From: Candidatus Kuenenia stuttgartensis
Lineage (GTDB): Bacteria > Planctomycetota > Planctomycetia > Isosphaerales > Isosphaeraceae
Direction of reading: 5' to 3'
Assembly (NCBI GenBank): GCA_945872325.1
Contig: CAMBZY010000062.1
Coordinates: 1-10,618, forward strand
Length of the DNA: 10,618 nt
How positions within the stretch are numbered: the first letter of the stretch is position 1; the number at the start of each line of letters is the position of its first letter. Below the pieces are notes generated by a model. It saw nothing but the letters and a program-made list of their open reading frames with translations. It was not told the DNA's origin and did not search any database. This document shows positions 1 through 5,969 of this stretch, one piece after another. Both the position numbers and the translations under genes were made by a program.

Positions 1-207
1 ACGCCTGGCCCGAAGCCAAACCCTGGTGATTTCCAGATCGGAACCTCTGTTGCACACCCAGCTTATGGAGTCGGTAAAGTGGTCGCACTTGAAGGCAGTG
101 GCCCAAAGGCCAAGGCGAAAGTCAAATTCGCGACTCGTGGAGAAGTGGCATTCGTCATCGCCATGTCTCCACTGAAAGTCCTTCCTGGACGTAAACTTAG
201 CGATTAA
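1..207 (+). CDS. C-terminal fragment of a probable UvrD/PcrA-type DNA helicase
   Basis: The frame is open from the first base and ends at TAA 205-207, giving 68 residues of a protein that starts outside the window. The piece reads FQIGTSVAHPAYGVGKVV and then a basic, Lys-rich strand pair ending in SPLKVLPG. The pattern F-x-x-G-x-x-V-x-H-P-x-Y-G-x-G-x-V is what the small SH3/Tudor-like domain at the very C-terminus of UvrD/PcrA superfamily 1 helicases looks like. There it follows a flexible linker and helps contact RNA polymerase or DNA. The Pro/Gly/Lys-rich start of the fragment fits such a linker. No helicase motif is visible because the motor domains lie upstream of base 1. A CarD-like or other Tudor-type domain is the main alternative. 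The coding call is good; the family call is moderate. Confidence 0.55.
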   Translation, partial: TPGPKPNPGDFQIGTSVAHPAYGVGKVVALEGSGPKAKAKVKFATRGEVAFVIAMSPLKVLPGRKLSD

Positions 208-245
208 AAGAATCTGAGGCTAATAACGCTTTGCAAGGCAATAAA

Positions 246-265
246 GGCATTCGATTGAGAATGCC
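246..265 (+). terminator. Stem-loop 39 bases after the helicase fragment, possible terminator
   Basis: GGCATTC (246-252) and GAATGCC (259-265) form a perfect 7-bp stem around a 6-base loop. It is the first stem-loop after the plus-strand stop at 207. No clean T-run follows (the next bases are CAGTTGCTTGG), so a Rho-independent role is only possible. It could also be the outer edge of the repeat region that starts at 280. Confidence 0.3.
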
Positions 266-279
266 CAGTTGCTTGGCTG

Positions 280-402
280 TTATCTAGCCGGTCTTGGCGA
301 TAGCCCCGGTTGTTTATCTTCCGCGAACCGGGGGCTAGATTCAAACCAAGAAACCGAAGACTATCGCCTCTTATCTAGCCGGTCTTGGCGCTAGCCCCGG
401 TT
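280..402. repeat. REP-like palindromic element: 32-base direct repeat pair with inverted copies between
   Basis: Two 32-base copies, 280-311 and 371-402, differ only at the 21st base (A at 300, C at 391). The 59 bases between them contain inverted pieces of the same unit. AACCGGGGGCT (326-336) is the inverse of AGCCCCGGTT (302-311) with one extra G. GGCTAGAT (333-340) is the exact inverse of ATCTAGCC (282-289). CTATCGCC (361-368) is the exact inverse of GGCGATAG (296-303). The block can therefore fold into several alternative hairpins. This layout resembles REP/BIME-type elements mobilised by REP-associated tyrosine transposases (RAYT), but no such transposase is in the window. The size and the partly mirrored interior argue against a CRISPR. 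Confidence 0.6.
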
Positions 403-751
403 AATTGATTTTAGAACGGAAAGTTATTTTCGGCCTAATCCTAAAGCGTCAAATACCAAAGACGACTCGCTTCGCCAAAGGTCTCGTCCATCGCTTGATA
501 GATCGTTTCAACGACACCTGAAAACCAAAATCTTCAAAACCGTTAGAAACTGCAACACCCCTAAACCATTTGAGATTCGCAATTTATCTTTAAAGAAAAA
601 AATTTCCTGTTTTTTTTCGCACCTTTCAGGCAAAAGCATCTCTATAATAGTGTAACCGTGTGTTTTCATAAGAGCGAGATTCCAAGCCTTCGGGTTGAGA
701 CTTGTTTTTAAAAAAGCATGCATAAACCTGCCTTGGAAAGCCAATATTGCC
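403..751. other. AT-rich intergenic stretch without a recognisable gene
   Basis: This stretch is visibly richer in A and T than the flanking genes, with an A-run near 595-602 and a T-run near 609-617. I see no RNA gene and no protein with family resemblance on either strand. A minus-strand frame of 112 codons covers 508-846, but its product has no domain, signal or regular composition and no recognisable start context, so I do not call it. The only functional hint is a perfect TATAAT at 643-648 upstream of the small plus-strand frame at 752. Confidence 0.5.
643..648 (+). promoter_or_regulatory. Perfect -10 box TATAAT
   Basis: TATAAT matches the sigma-70 -10 consensus exactly. No good -35 hexamer lies 16-18 bases upstream and no extended TG precedes it. 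Transcription from about 655 would run into the small frame at 752. In AT-rich DNA a chance match is possible. Confidence 0.3.
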
Positions 752-856
752 ATGTCTGCAACATTCATCTGGATTATCGGTTTCGCTTGTTTAATTTTTG
801 GCATCCACACCTTGCTGCGGATTTTACTACCTGAAAACAACGACATTTATTGGTGA
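752..856 (+). CDS. Candidate 34-residue single-span membrane peptide
   Basis: An ATG at 752 opens a 34-codon frame ending in TGA 854-856. The product begins MSATFIWIIGFACLIFG and continues with a second hydrophobic part, then a short polar tail ending NNDIYW. Roughly residues 4-27 could span the membrane once, with one His and one Arg in the middle. A GGAAAG sequence (735-740) lies 11 bases before the ATG, and a perfect TATAAT lies about 100 bases upstream. The upstream frame stays open from 656 but offers no other ATG. The gene would converge on the P460 gene, whose stop is 23 bases away. I do not recognise a family. A chance hydrophobic frame in AT-rich DNA is the alternative, and only conservation could decide. 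Confidence 0.33.
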   Translation: MSATFIWIIGFACLIFGIHTLLRILLPENNDIYW

Positions 857-879
857 TTGGCAAGGAGTTCTCGCCGAAC

Positions 880-1518
880 TCAATCGCGATCTCGAAGCAC
901 TGGATAAAATTGGACCCAGACATTGTCGTCGCCAGCGTGCTTAAGATGACAGTCATAGCATTTGCCATCAGGCTTGGCCTTGGCTGTCCCGGAAGGACGA
1001 AGTTTCGCATCAAGCTTGAAGTCGTAATAGGCCCACGGAACTCCACCACCGGGTCGGCGACTGTCCTTCACGGCCATTTCAAAACCGACACGTTTTTCTT
1101 CAAACTTCCCAGCCGATAGAAAACCTTTCGGATCTTTCGTGCCTGCCGAATAAACCTCCATGATCAACATGGTCGATTCCGGAAACTTCTGTGTTTCAAG
1201 ATAAGTCCTGTAGGCTTCAGGATTAATATAAATCTGATGAAAACTGCCAGGCTGCGTCTCCTCAATTTCACGACTTACCGCACCGCCTGGCAAATCTTTC
1301 TTATAAACCGTTGAAAGATTCGTACCTACGTAAATCCAACTTCTGTAGTCTTTCGGGACAAGCAACTCACCATCGGAACTGTACTGGGGCTTATGTGGCG
1401 ACTCTTTCGGCGCATCATCTGAGATAGCGCTGGCCATCCATCCAAATCCAGTCAAAGCCAGCAGAACAAAAGTAAATCTGATCCAAACCAATGGACTGAC
1501 TGACTTGAAATGGCTCAT
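880..1518 (-). CDS. Secreted cytochrome P460-type c-haem protein
   Basis: The 212-residue product starts with a signal peptide (basic start, hydrophobic core WIRFTFVLLALTGFG, likely cleavage after MASA, near residue 31), so it should act outside the cytoplasmic membrane. Near the C-terminus CYDCH (187-191) is a CXXCH c-type haem attachment site. It is followed by LKHAGDDNVWVQFYPVLRD, the typical end of the cytochrome P460 family, whose known members bind an unusual haem and oxidise small nitrogen compounds or handle NO. Substrate cannot be read from this sequence. I chose ATG 1518 because GGAG lies 6 bases upstream and because the signal peptide then begins properly; an in-frame start at 1560 would add 14 residues without a role. 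The redoxin gene ends 55 bases upstream on the same strand, suggesting one mRNA with two exported redox proteins. Confidence 0.85.
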   Translation of the reverse strand: MSHFKSVSPLVWIRFTFVLLALTGFGWMASAISDDAPKESPHKPQYSSDGELLVPKDYRSWIYVGTNLSTVYKKDLPGGAVSREIEETQPGSFHQIYINPEAYRTYLETQKFPESTMLIMEVYSAGTKDPKGFLSAGKFEEKRVGFEMAVKDSRRPGGGVPWAYYDFKLDAKLRPSGTAKAKPDGKCYDCHLKHAGDDNVWVQFYPVLRDRD

Positions 1519-1573
1519 GGAATTCTCCGAATCTGGCACTTGAAACCGCCTGTCAAACACACCCCAGAACGCT

Positions 1574-2128
1574 CTACCAGCCCAGTCTTACCGCCTCTTG
1601 AACCAGAATCTCACCAGCCCTGGCCGCTTCAAGTTCTGTCACGACGGATGCGATTCGACCATCTTTGCCTATGAAATAAGCCCATCGCTCAGGAATGTCG
1701 CGCCCCTCATGAACCGCAGCCCACTGAATGGCGGTGGTGCGTGTCGGGTCAGCCAGAATCGGAAAACTCAAACTCAGCTCTTTGGAAAACGGCGACAGGT
1801 ATTTCGTCTTATCACATGATGCGGCAAAGACCTTGACACCCTTGACTTGCAAGGCAGACACAGATTTATCGACCGACTTCAACATCAATTCCACATTGCC
1901 TGTATAGGCTTTTGGAAACCAGACCACGATGACTGGCCCTGATTCCAACGTTTTGGAAAGCCGATGCGATTGCCCATCTGACCCTGACAATCGAAACTCT
2001 GGAGCCTTGATACCCTTCAAACTTAGAGGCTCAACCGCTTCCAACCGGGTTTGGCAGGATAGATAGACAGCAAGTATCAAAATGACTGAAACCGCTGTTC
2101 TTTGCAAAGTTACCAATGGATTTCGCAA
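1574..2128 (-). CDS. Secreted redoxin (AhpC/TSA-fold) protein lacking the peroxidatic cysteine
   Basis: The product has 184 residues. An N-terminal signal sequence (hydrophobic core about 12-24, likely cut near LEA-VEP) is followed by a thioredoxin-like peroxiredoxin domain: APEFRLSGSDGQ (42-53), VIVVWFPKAYTG (66-77), a central strand VKVFAASCD (98-106) and FPILADPT (122-129). The BCP/AhpC family normally has PKAxTPGCT with the catalytic Cys just after the PKA motif. Here the sequence is PKAYTGNVELM, so that Cys is absent. The only Cys in the mature part is Cys105, at a place that is not catalytic in the family. A peroxidase role is therefore doubtful; binding or structural duty is more likely. 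The start is TTG (2126-2128), supported by GGAG (2136-2139) 7 bases upstream and an in-frame TGA at 2150-2152; no ATG fits. It precedes the P460 gene, probably in one operon. Confidence 0.8.
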   Translation of the reverse strand: MRNPLVTLQRTAVSVILILAVYLSCQTRLEAVEPLSLKGIKAPEFRLSGSDGQSHRLSKTLESGPVIVVWFPKAYTGNVELMLKSVDKSVSALQVKGVKVFAASCDKTKYLSPFSKELSLSFPILADPTRTTAIQWAAVHEGRDIPERWAYFIGKDGRIASVVTELEAARAGEILVQEAVRLGW

Positions 2129-2296
2129 AAGGTGGCTCCATCCTGAACATCAAACAGTTCGCATAGATATCTTGTACTGTATACGACTGTAACCCAACGG
2201 CAAGGTTGCTGCAATTCCAACCCTTTTGATAAGATCATTTCAGCTCAATTTAGAACAGTGGTCAAGATTTCCCAGAAGTTTTGGAGCAGGCCCATC

Positions 2297-2728
2297 ATGC
2301 GGATCATCGGAATCGGGACGGACATCACCGAATGCCCCCGAATTGGGAGAATGATCCTCGAACATGGAGAGCAGTTTTTACGGCGGGTTTACACAGAACG
2401 AGAGATTGACTATTGCAACGCCCGAAAGCTTTCCACCGAGCATTTTGCGGGCCGTTGGGCTGCAAAAGAGGCCGTCCTGAAGGCGATGGGAACTGGCTGG
2501 ATTCGCGGCGTCTCGTGGTCTGATATTGAGATTTTGAACGAGACCGGTGGGGCACCGAAAGTGATGCTCCACGGTGGGACGCGTGACATCGCCAAATCAC
2601 GTGGAGTGGGCGAGATACTGGTCACAATCAGCCACTGCCGAACCTACGCAACTGCTTACGCCATCGCTATGATGGCCCAAGATCAGCCTGACCATAAACA
2701 GACTACAAATGACCCTGATCTTGATTGA
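2297..2728 (+). CDS. acpS: Holo-[acyl-carrier-protein] synthase AcpS
   Basis: AcpS moves 4'-phosphopantetheine from coenzyme A to the serine of acyl carrier protein, switching it on for fatty acid synthesis in the cytoplasm. The 143-residue product has the family signature in order: MRIIGIGTDITE with Mg-binding Asp9, then FAGRWAAKEAVLKAMGTG (50-67) with the second metal ligand Glu58 next to Lys57, and ISHCRTYATAYA (111-122) near the end. The last 16 residues are a polar tail beyond the usual end. ATG 2297 is chosen because GGAG (2283-2286) lies 10 bases upstream and the protein then begins as AcpS proteins do. The in-frame GTG at 2258 would add 13 unrelated residues. The gene diverges from the redoxin/P460 pair and converges with the DUF6807 gene 41 bases downstream, so it is probably transcribed alone. 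Confidence 0.95.
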   Translation: MRIIGIGTDITECPRIGRMILEHGEQFLRRVYTEREIDYCNARKLSTEHFAGRWAAKEAVLKAMGTGWIRGVSWSDIEILNETGGAPKVMLHGGTRDIAKSRGVGEILVTISHCRTYATAYAIAMMAQDQPDHKQTTNDPDLD

Positions 2729-2736
2729 TCAAGGTC
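2711..2736. terminator. Stem-loop between convergent acpS and the DUF6807 gene
   Basis: GACCCTGATC (2711-2720) and GATCAAGGTC (2727-2736) form a 10-bp stem with one mismatch around a 6-base loop, overlapping the acpS stop codon. It sits between two genes that face each other, where a bidirectional terminator would be useful. Neither side has a good T-run, so the role is uncertain. Confidence 0.35.
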
Positions 2737-2769
2737 ACATAATCAGCTTTAACTTGTTCAGCCCAATTC

Positions 2770-3969
2770 TCAGGGCTTACCAGCAGCATAAGCCTTGAAG
2801 GCGTCTGCAATTTTGGCTTCGTCGTGGCGTCCGTTATGAAAGACGACCCGATAGCCGAAGTGTACGGACTTGCCAGCCTCCAGCTTGTACTCACCCGTTT
2901 TACCAAGCCCGAAGTCTTTATATCCAAACGGATTTGCAGCAAAAAGGCCGTAGTTGCGGACATGCCAGTGGGTTGGATAGCGGAAGCTGTCTGGGTGGTT
3001 CAAAATGGCGACTCCCACAGTCTTTCCGTCGATCAGGCCGGAGTAATCCACCCACGACGAGCTTTTACCCCAGGCTGCATCGTCAGCGATGCCTTCGGCG
3101 TTCACGATCTTTCCGCCCTTTTTGGCCTTCGTATCCAGCAGGCTCGGCACCCGCAGGCCGAACATGCCTTCTTTGGTATCGCCAAAAACAACGGGGGAGT
3201 TGTCAGGTGCGGTCAGGACAAAATCGGCGTCCATAATTCTTTGGTCGCCCAGATTATAGACCACAATCGTGCAGCGTTCGTTGAGGACCAGTTTGCCCTC
3301 GTGGTCAAGCCACTCTTTATCGCTACGAATCGAGCCGGCCAGTGGGCCCTGAGAAGCCTCAGCGCTGACGACCTTGATCTTCCCAAAATGCTTCTTGTCG
3401 CCATTGATCGGGTCCGAGGCCCAGAAGTCGAGGTTGTTGACCTTCCCAAAAGTCATCCACATGGATCGTTGGTGAGGGTGGTCACGCTGCTCGCCGGCCA
3501 CGTCCTTCATCGGATAATTACGGGTCATCTCGACTCCGGAAGGACCGTAAATCGGATAGATCACAGGCTTATTGCCCGACTGTGCCAAGGCAGAAAAGAA
3601 CGGCTTACCGCCCACATTCACCTGCATGGAGTCGCCATTGTCCTCGATGGTCACTCCCTGAGTCTTAAGGGCGATTGGCTTCAGGCTAAGCGTTTGGCCG
3701 GTCAGTTCGAGGTCGGCTGGAACGATCATCACTGCTTGGTCAGCCCCGGCTGCTCCCAGTCCAACCTGCACAATCATTTGCTTGCCAGAATCTGAGATAG
3801 TGCCCATGTATGAGCCGGCTGCGATGCCTTTAACCTGTATTTTAAGGGGCGATTCAACACCCAGCCTGGCCAGTTTTGGAAGCTGGATTGCATCATCGGC
3901 TGAAGTGCTGCTGGCGAATCCGCCCAAGCACAGAAATAGTGCGGCCAGACGAATCAATGACAGTGACAT
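2770..3969 (-). CDS. Secreted DUF6807 ('PmoA family') protein
   Basis: The 399-residue product begins with a signal peptide (MSLSLIRLAALFLCLGGFAS, likely cut after STSA near residue 24) and should be exported. After a beta-rich N-terminal part (about 35-130) comes the DUF6807 domain, marked by YPIYGPSGVEMTRNYP (138-153), DHPHQRSMW (163-171), LDFWA (180-184), and THWHVRNYGLFAANPFG (333-349). Many database entries call this family 'PmoA', but it has no demonstrated relation to particulate methane monooxygenase. It is widespread in planctomycetes and often near sugar-related oxidoreductases. Its reaction is unknown to me. The conserved His-rich motif could be a binding or active site. ATG 3969 was chosen for the signal peptide and an AGGGA about 8 bases upstream. 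An in-frame TTG at 4119 would put 50 odd residues in front, across a stem-loop. Confidence 0.88.
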   Translation of the reverse strand: MSLSLIRLAALFLCLGGFASSTSADDAIQLPKLARLGVESPLKIQVKGIAAGSYMGTISDSGKQMIVQVGLGAAGADQAVMIVPADLELTGQTLSLKPIALKTQGVTIEDNGDSMQVNVGGKPFFSALAQSGNKPVIYPIYGPSGVEMTRNYPMKDVAGEQRDHPHQRSMWMTFGKVNNLDFWASDPINGDKKHFGKIKVVSAEASQGPLAGSIRSDKEWLDHEGKLVLNERCTIVVYNLGDQRIMDADFVLTAPDNSPVVFGDTKEGMFGLRVPSLLDTKAKKGGKIVNAEGIADDAAWGKSSSWVDYSGLIDGKTVGVAILNHPDSFRYPTHWHVRNYGLFAANPFGYKDFGLGKTGEYKLEAGKSVHFGYRVVFHNGRHDEAKIADAFKAYAAGKP

Positions 3970-4007
3970 CGCGGGATTCCCTGATTTAAGGACCTTGAAA
4001 CGGTGGT

Positions 4008-4036
4008 AGTGTAGGAGGTTCGCATGGAATGGTGAA
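4008..4036 (-). promoter_or_regulatory. Weak candidate promoter for the DUF6807 gene
   Basis: On the minus strand TTCACC (4031-4036) and TACACT (4008-4013) are 17 bases apart, matching the sigma-70 consensus at 8 of 12 positions. It lies directly behind the stem-loop at 4034-4071 and would give a leader of about 30 bases. The match is weak. Confidence 0.22.
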
Positions 4037-4071
4037 TCGGAAGATTGGTCATTAAGACCAACTTCCGATTC
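4034..4071 (-). terminator. Long stem-loop between fumA and the DUF6807 gene
   Basis: The arms 4034-4050 and 4056-4071 pair over 16 bp with a single bulged base and a 5-base loop, ending in GAATCGGAAG on one side and CTTCCGATTC on the other. A smaller 7-bp stem (4104-4121, with one G-U pair) precedes it after the fumA stop. No T-run follows on the minus strand, so it may be a Rho-independent-like terminator without U-tail, an mRNA 3'-end stabiliser for fumA, or a block to read-through into the next gene. Confidence 0.45.
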
Positions 4072-4147
4072 CGTGTTGAAATGAGTTTGACAGTCACGGG
4101 CTTGGTCGGCAAGGGCCAACCATCCCTGAAATCAATGGGGCCAAAAA

Positions 4148-5773
4148 TCACGCGATAATTGGCAACTCGCTGAAGAACTCATGGCCTTTGTCGTCGATCA
4201 GAATAAAGGCCGGGAAATTTTCGACCTCGATCTTGTAGATCGCTTCCATTCCAAGCTCTGGGAATTCCAGGAGCTCCACTTTCCGAATGTTTTCCTGAGC
4301 CAGAAGTGCCGCCGGCCCGCCGATGGAACCAAGGTAGAAACCACCATGCTTTTTACAGGCATCTGTGACAGCCTTGGAGCGATTCCCCTTGGCGATCATG
4401 ATCATCGAGCCGCCAGCGGCCTGAAATTCATCGACATAGCTATCCATCCGGCCGGCAGTGGTCGGGCCAAACGATCCGGAAGGCATTCCTTCAGGCGTTT
4501 TGGCAGGGCCTGCGTAATACACTGGATGATTTTTTAGGTAGTCGGGCATCGGTTCGCCACTATCAAGCCGTTCCTTGATCTTGGCATGGGCGATATCGCG
4601 GGCCACGATAATGGTCCCGGTCAAGAGCAGTGGCGTGGAGACTTTATAGCGGGTCAGTTCCGCCAGAATCTCATCCATCGGACGGTTCAGGTCGATCGGA
4701 ACACCGTGCTCAGATCCCAGACCATCGCGATATTGACCTGGAATAAACTTGGCTGGATCGCGTTCAAGTTCTTCTAGCCACAGGCCATAGCGATTGATCT
4801 TGGCGCGGACATTTCGGTCAGCGGAGCAGGAGACACCGATCCCGACCGGGCACGAAGCGCCGTGCCTTGGCAGGCGGATGACCCGGGCGTCGAGTGCAAA
4901 GTATTTGCCACCGAACTGGGCGCCGATGCCACTCTTGCGAGCGATTTCCATGACCTTTTCTTCCATGGCCAGGTCGCGAAAGCCTTGGCCCAACTTGTTC
5001 CCAGTGGTTGGGAGCTTGTCAAGATATCCAGCGGAGGCCAGCTTCACCGTCTTCATGGTAGCTTCGGCAGAGGTTCCGCCGATCACAATGGCCAGGTGAT
5101 AAGGTGGACAGGCAGCTGTTCCAATCGAACGGAGTTTTTCGGCAAGGAATTTCTCAAGGCTCTTGGGGTTCAGCAGGGCCTTGGTTTCCTGATAGAGAAA
5201 CGATTTGTTGGCCGAACCACCGCCCTTGGCCACAAACAGAAACTCGTAGCTGTTGCCAGTGGTCGCAAAAAGATCAATCTGGGCGGGCAGATTCGTGCCT
5301 GTATTGACCTCGTCAAACATAGTCAGGGCAGCGGTTTGCGAGTATCGCAGATTCTCTTTATTGTAAGTGGAAGCGATTCCTTTGGTGATCCATTCCGCAT
5401 CGTTTGCACCGGTCCAGACGGCTTGGCCCTTCTTACCAAACACAGTGGCTGTGCCTGTATCCTGACACATCGGAAGCTGAAAGCTAGAGGCAATGGCCGC
5501 GTTGCGGAGCAGGGCAAGGGCTACCGAACGATCGTTGTCGGAGGCTTCTGGATCGTCCAGAATCGCGGCCACCTTTTGGAGGTGCTTGGCTCGATACAGG
5601 AACGAGATATCGCGAAACGCTTCCCGCGCAAGAACTTCCAAAGCCTCAGGACGGACCTTCAGAACTTCCTGCCCCTCAAACTTGACGGCACTCACGAAGT
5701 CGCCTTCCAATCGGCGATATTTGGTGTCGTCGTGGGCGGTTGCAAGTATATCCTGGTACGGAAGTTCGGCCAT
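4148..5773 (-). CDS. fumA: Class I (iron-sulfur) fumarate hydratase
   Basis: The enzyme interconverts fumarate and L-malate in the TCA cycle in the cytoplasm. The 541-residue product matches E. coli FumA/FumB nearly end to end (548 residues in E. coli), for example PMCQDTGTA, GTAACPPYH, RHGASCPVGIGVSCSADRN and GGSMIMIAKGNRS. Cys103, Cys222 and Cys316 sit where FumA has the three [4Fe-4S] ligands (105, 224, 318), leaving one iron free for substrate. Both the alpha part and the C-terminal beta part (GPAKTPEGMPSGSFGPTTAG) are fused in one chain, as in FumA and unlike two-subunit types. ATG 5773 is supported by AAAGGA 6 bases upstream. Such clusters are oxygen-sensitive, so the enzyme may serve low-oxygen or iron-replete conditions. 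An inverted repeat lies about 95 bases upstream. The DUF6807 gene follows after 178 bases and a stem-loop. Confidence 0.96.
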   Translation of the reverse strand: MAELPYQDILATAHDDTKYRRLEGDFVSAVKFEGQEVLKVRPEALEVLAREAFRDISFLYRAKHLQKVAAILDDPEASDNDRSVALALLRNAAIASSFQLPMCQDTGTATVFGKKGQAVWTGANDAEWITKGIASTYNKENLRYSQTAALTMFDEVNTGTNLPAQIDLFATTGNSYEFLFVAKGGGSANKSFLYQETKALLNPKSLEKFLAEKLRSIGTAACPPYHLAIVIGGTSAEATMKTVKLASAGYLDKLPTTGNKLGQGFRDLAMEEKVMEIARKSGIGAQFGGKYFALDARVIRLPRHGASCPVGIGVSCSADRNVRAKINRYGLWLEELERDPAKFIPGQYRDGLGSEHGVPIDLNRPMDEILAELTRYKVSTPLLLTGTIIVARDIAHAKIKERLDSGEPMPDYLKNHPVYYAGPAKTPEGMPSGSFGPTTAGRMDSYVDEFQAAGGSMIMIAKGNRSKAVTDACKKHGGFYLGSIGGPAALLAQENIRKVELLEFPELGMEAIYKIEVENFPAFILIDDKGHEFFSELPIIA

Positions 5774-5865
5774 TGATCGTCCTTTGGTATGCGTTCGGAA
5801 ACCGTGTTGAAAAGCCCTGAAAAGGTGCGACCTTACAAGTTTCCATGCCTAAATTTGATGGATTA

Positions 5866-5879
5866 TGACGATTTCGTCA
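5866..5879. promoter_or_regulatory. 14-base palindrome upstream of fumA, possible operator
   Basis: TGACGA (5866-5871) and TCGTCA (5874-5879) are perfect inverted arms around two T. It is about 95 bases upstream of the fumA start, between fumA and the carbonic anhydrase terminator, and overlaps a TTGACG that could be part of a -35 element on the minus strand. Binding by a dimeric regulator is possible but unsupported by any known consensus that I can name. Confidence 0.25.
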
Positions 5880-5892
5880 ACAACAAAGCAAT

Positions 5893-5927
5893 AAAATCAG
5901 GCCGGAATCATCTTCCAGCCTGATTTT
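5893..5927 (-). terminator. Intrinsic terminator of the carbonic anhydrase gene
   Basis: AAAATCAGGC (5893-5902) and GCCTGATTTT (5918-5927) are perfect inverse copies, with an inner 4-bp stem GGAA/TTCC around a 5-base loop. Read on the minus strand the GC-rich top is followed by TTTTATTG, a proper U-tail. It lies 42 bases after the carbonic anhydrase stop and no plus-strand gene precedes it, so it serves the minus strand, although its T-run also allows the other direction. Confidence 0.8.
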
Positions 5928-5969
5928 GATAAGGTCTTTTGAGCCATGAAACGGGCTAAATCCCCCCGG

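Noticed and set aside
280..402. CRISPR array with a 32-base repeat
   Set aside because: There are only two copies, the 59-base 'spacer' holds inverted fragments of the repeat itself, and no cas gene is nearby.
508..846. 112-codon minus-strand open frame in the gene-poor region
   Set aside because: The product shows no domain, signal or family resemblance, no convincing ribosome binding site, and overlaps the better small-peptide candidate on the other strand.
2824..3795. 323-codon plus-strand open frame
   Set aside because: It lies wholly opposite the DUF6807 gene, which has a signal peptide and family motifs; the plus-strand product has no recognisable domain and is a shadow frame.
2770..3969. 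Methane monooxygenase subunit, as the family nickname PmoA suggests
   Set aside because: The protein is an exported soluble DUF6807 member without the membrane spans of particulate methane monooxygenase, and no pmoB or pmoC accompanies it.
2770..4119. Longer DUF6807 protein starting at 4119
   Set aside because: The extra 50 residues begin at a TTG, cover a stem-loop and would bury an obvious signal peptide that starts at 3969.
4862..5776. 304-codon plus-strand open frame
   Set aside because: It lies opposite fumA, whose protein matches E. coli FumA along its length; the frame is a by-product of fumA codon use.
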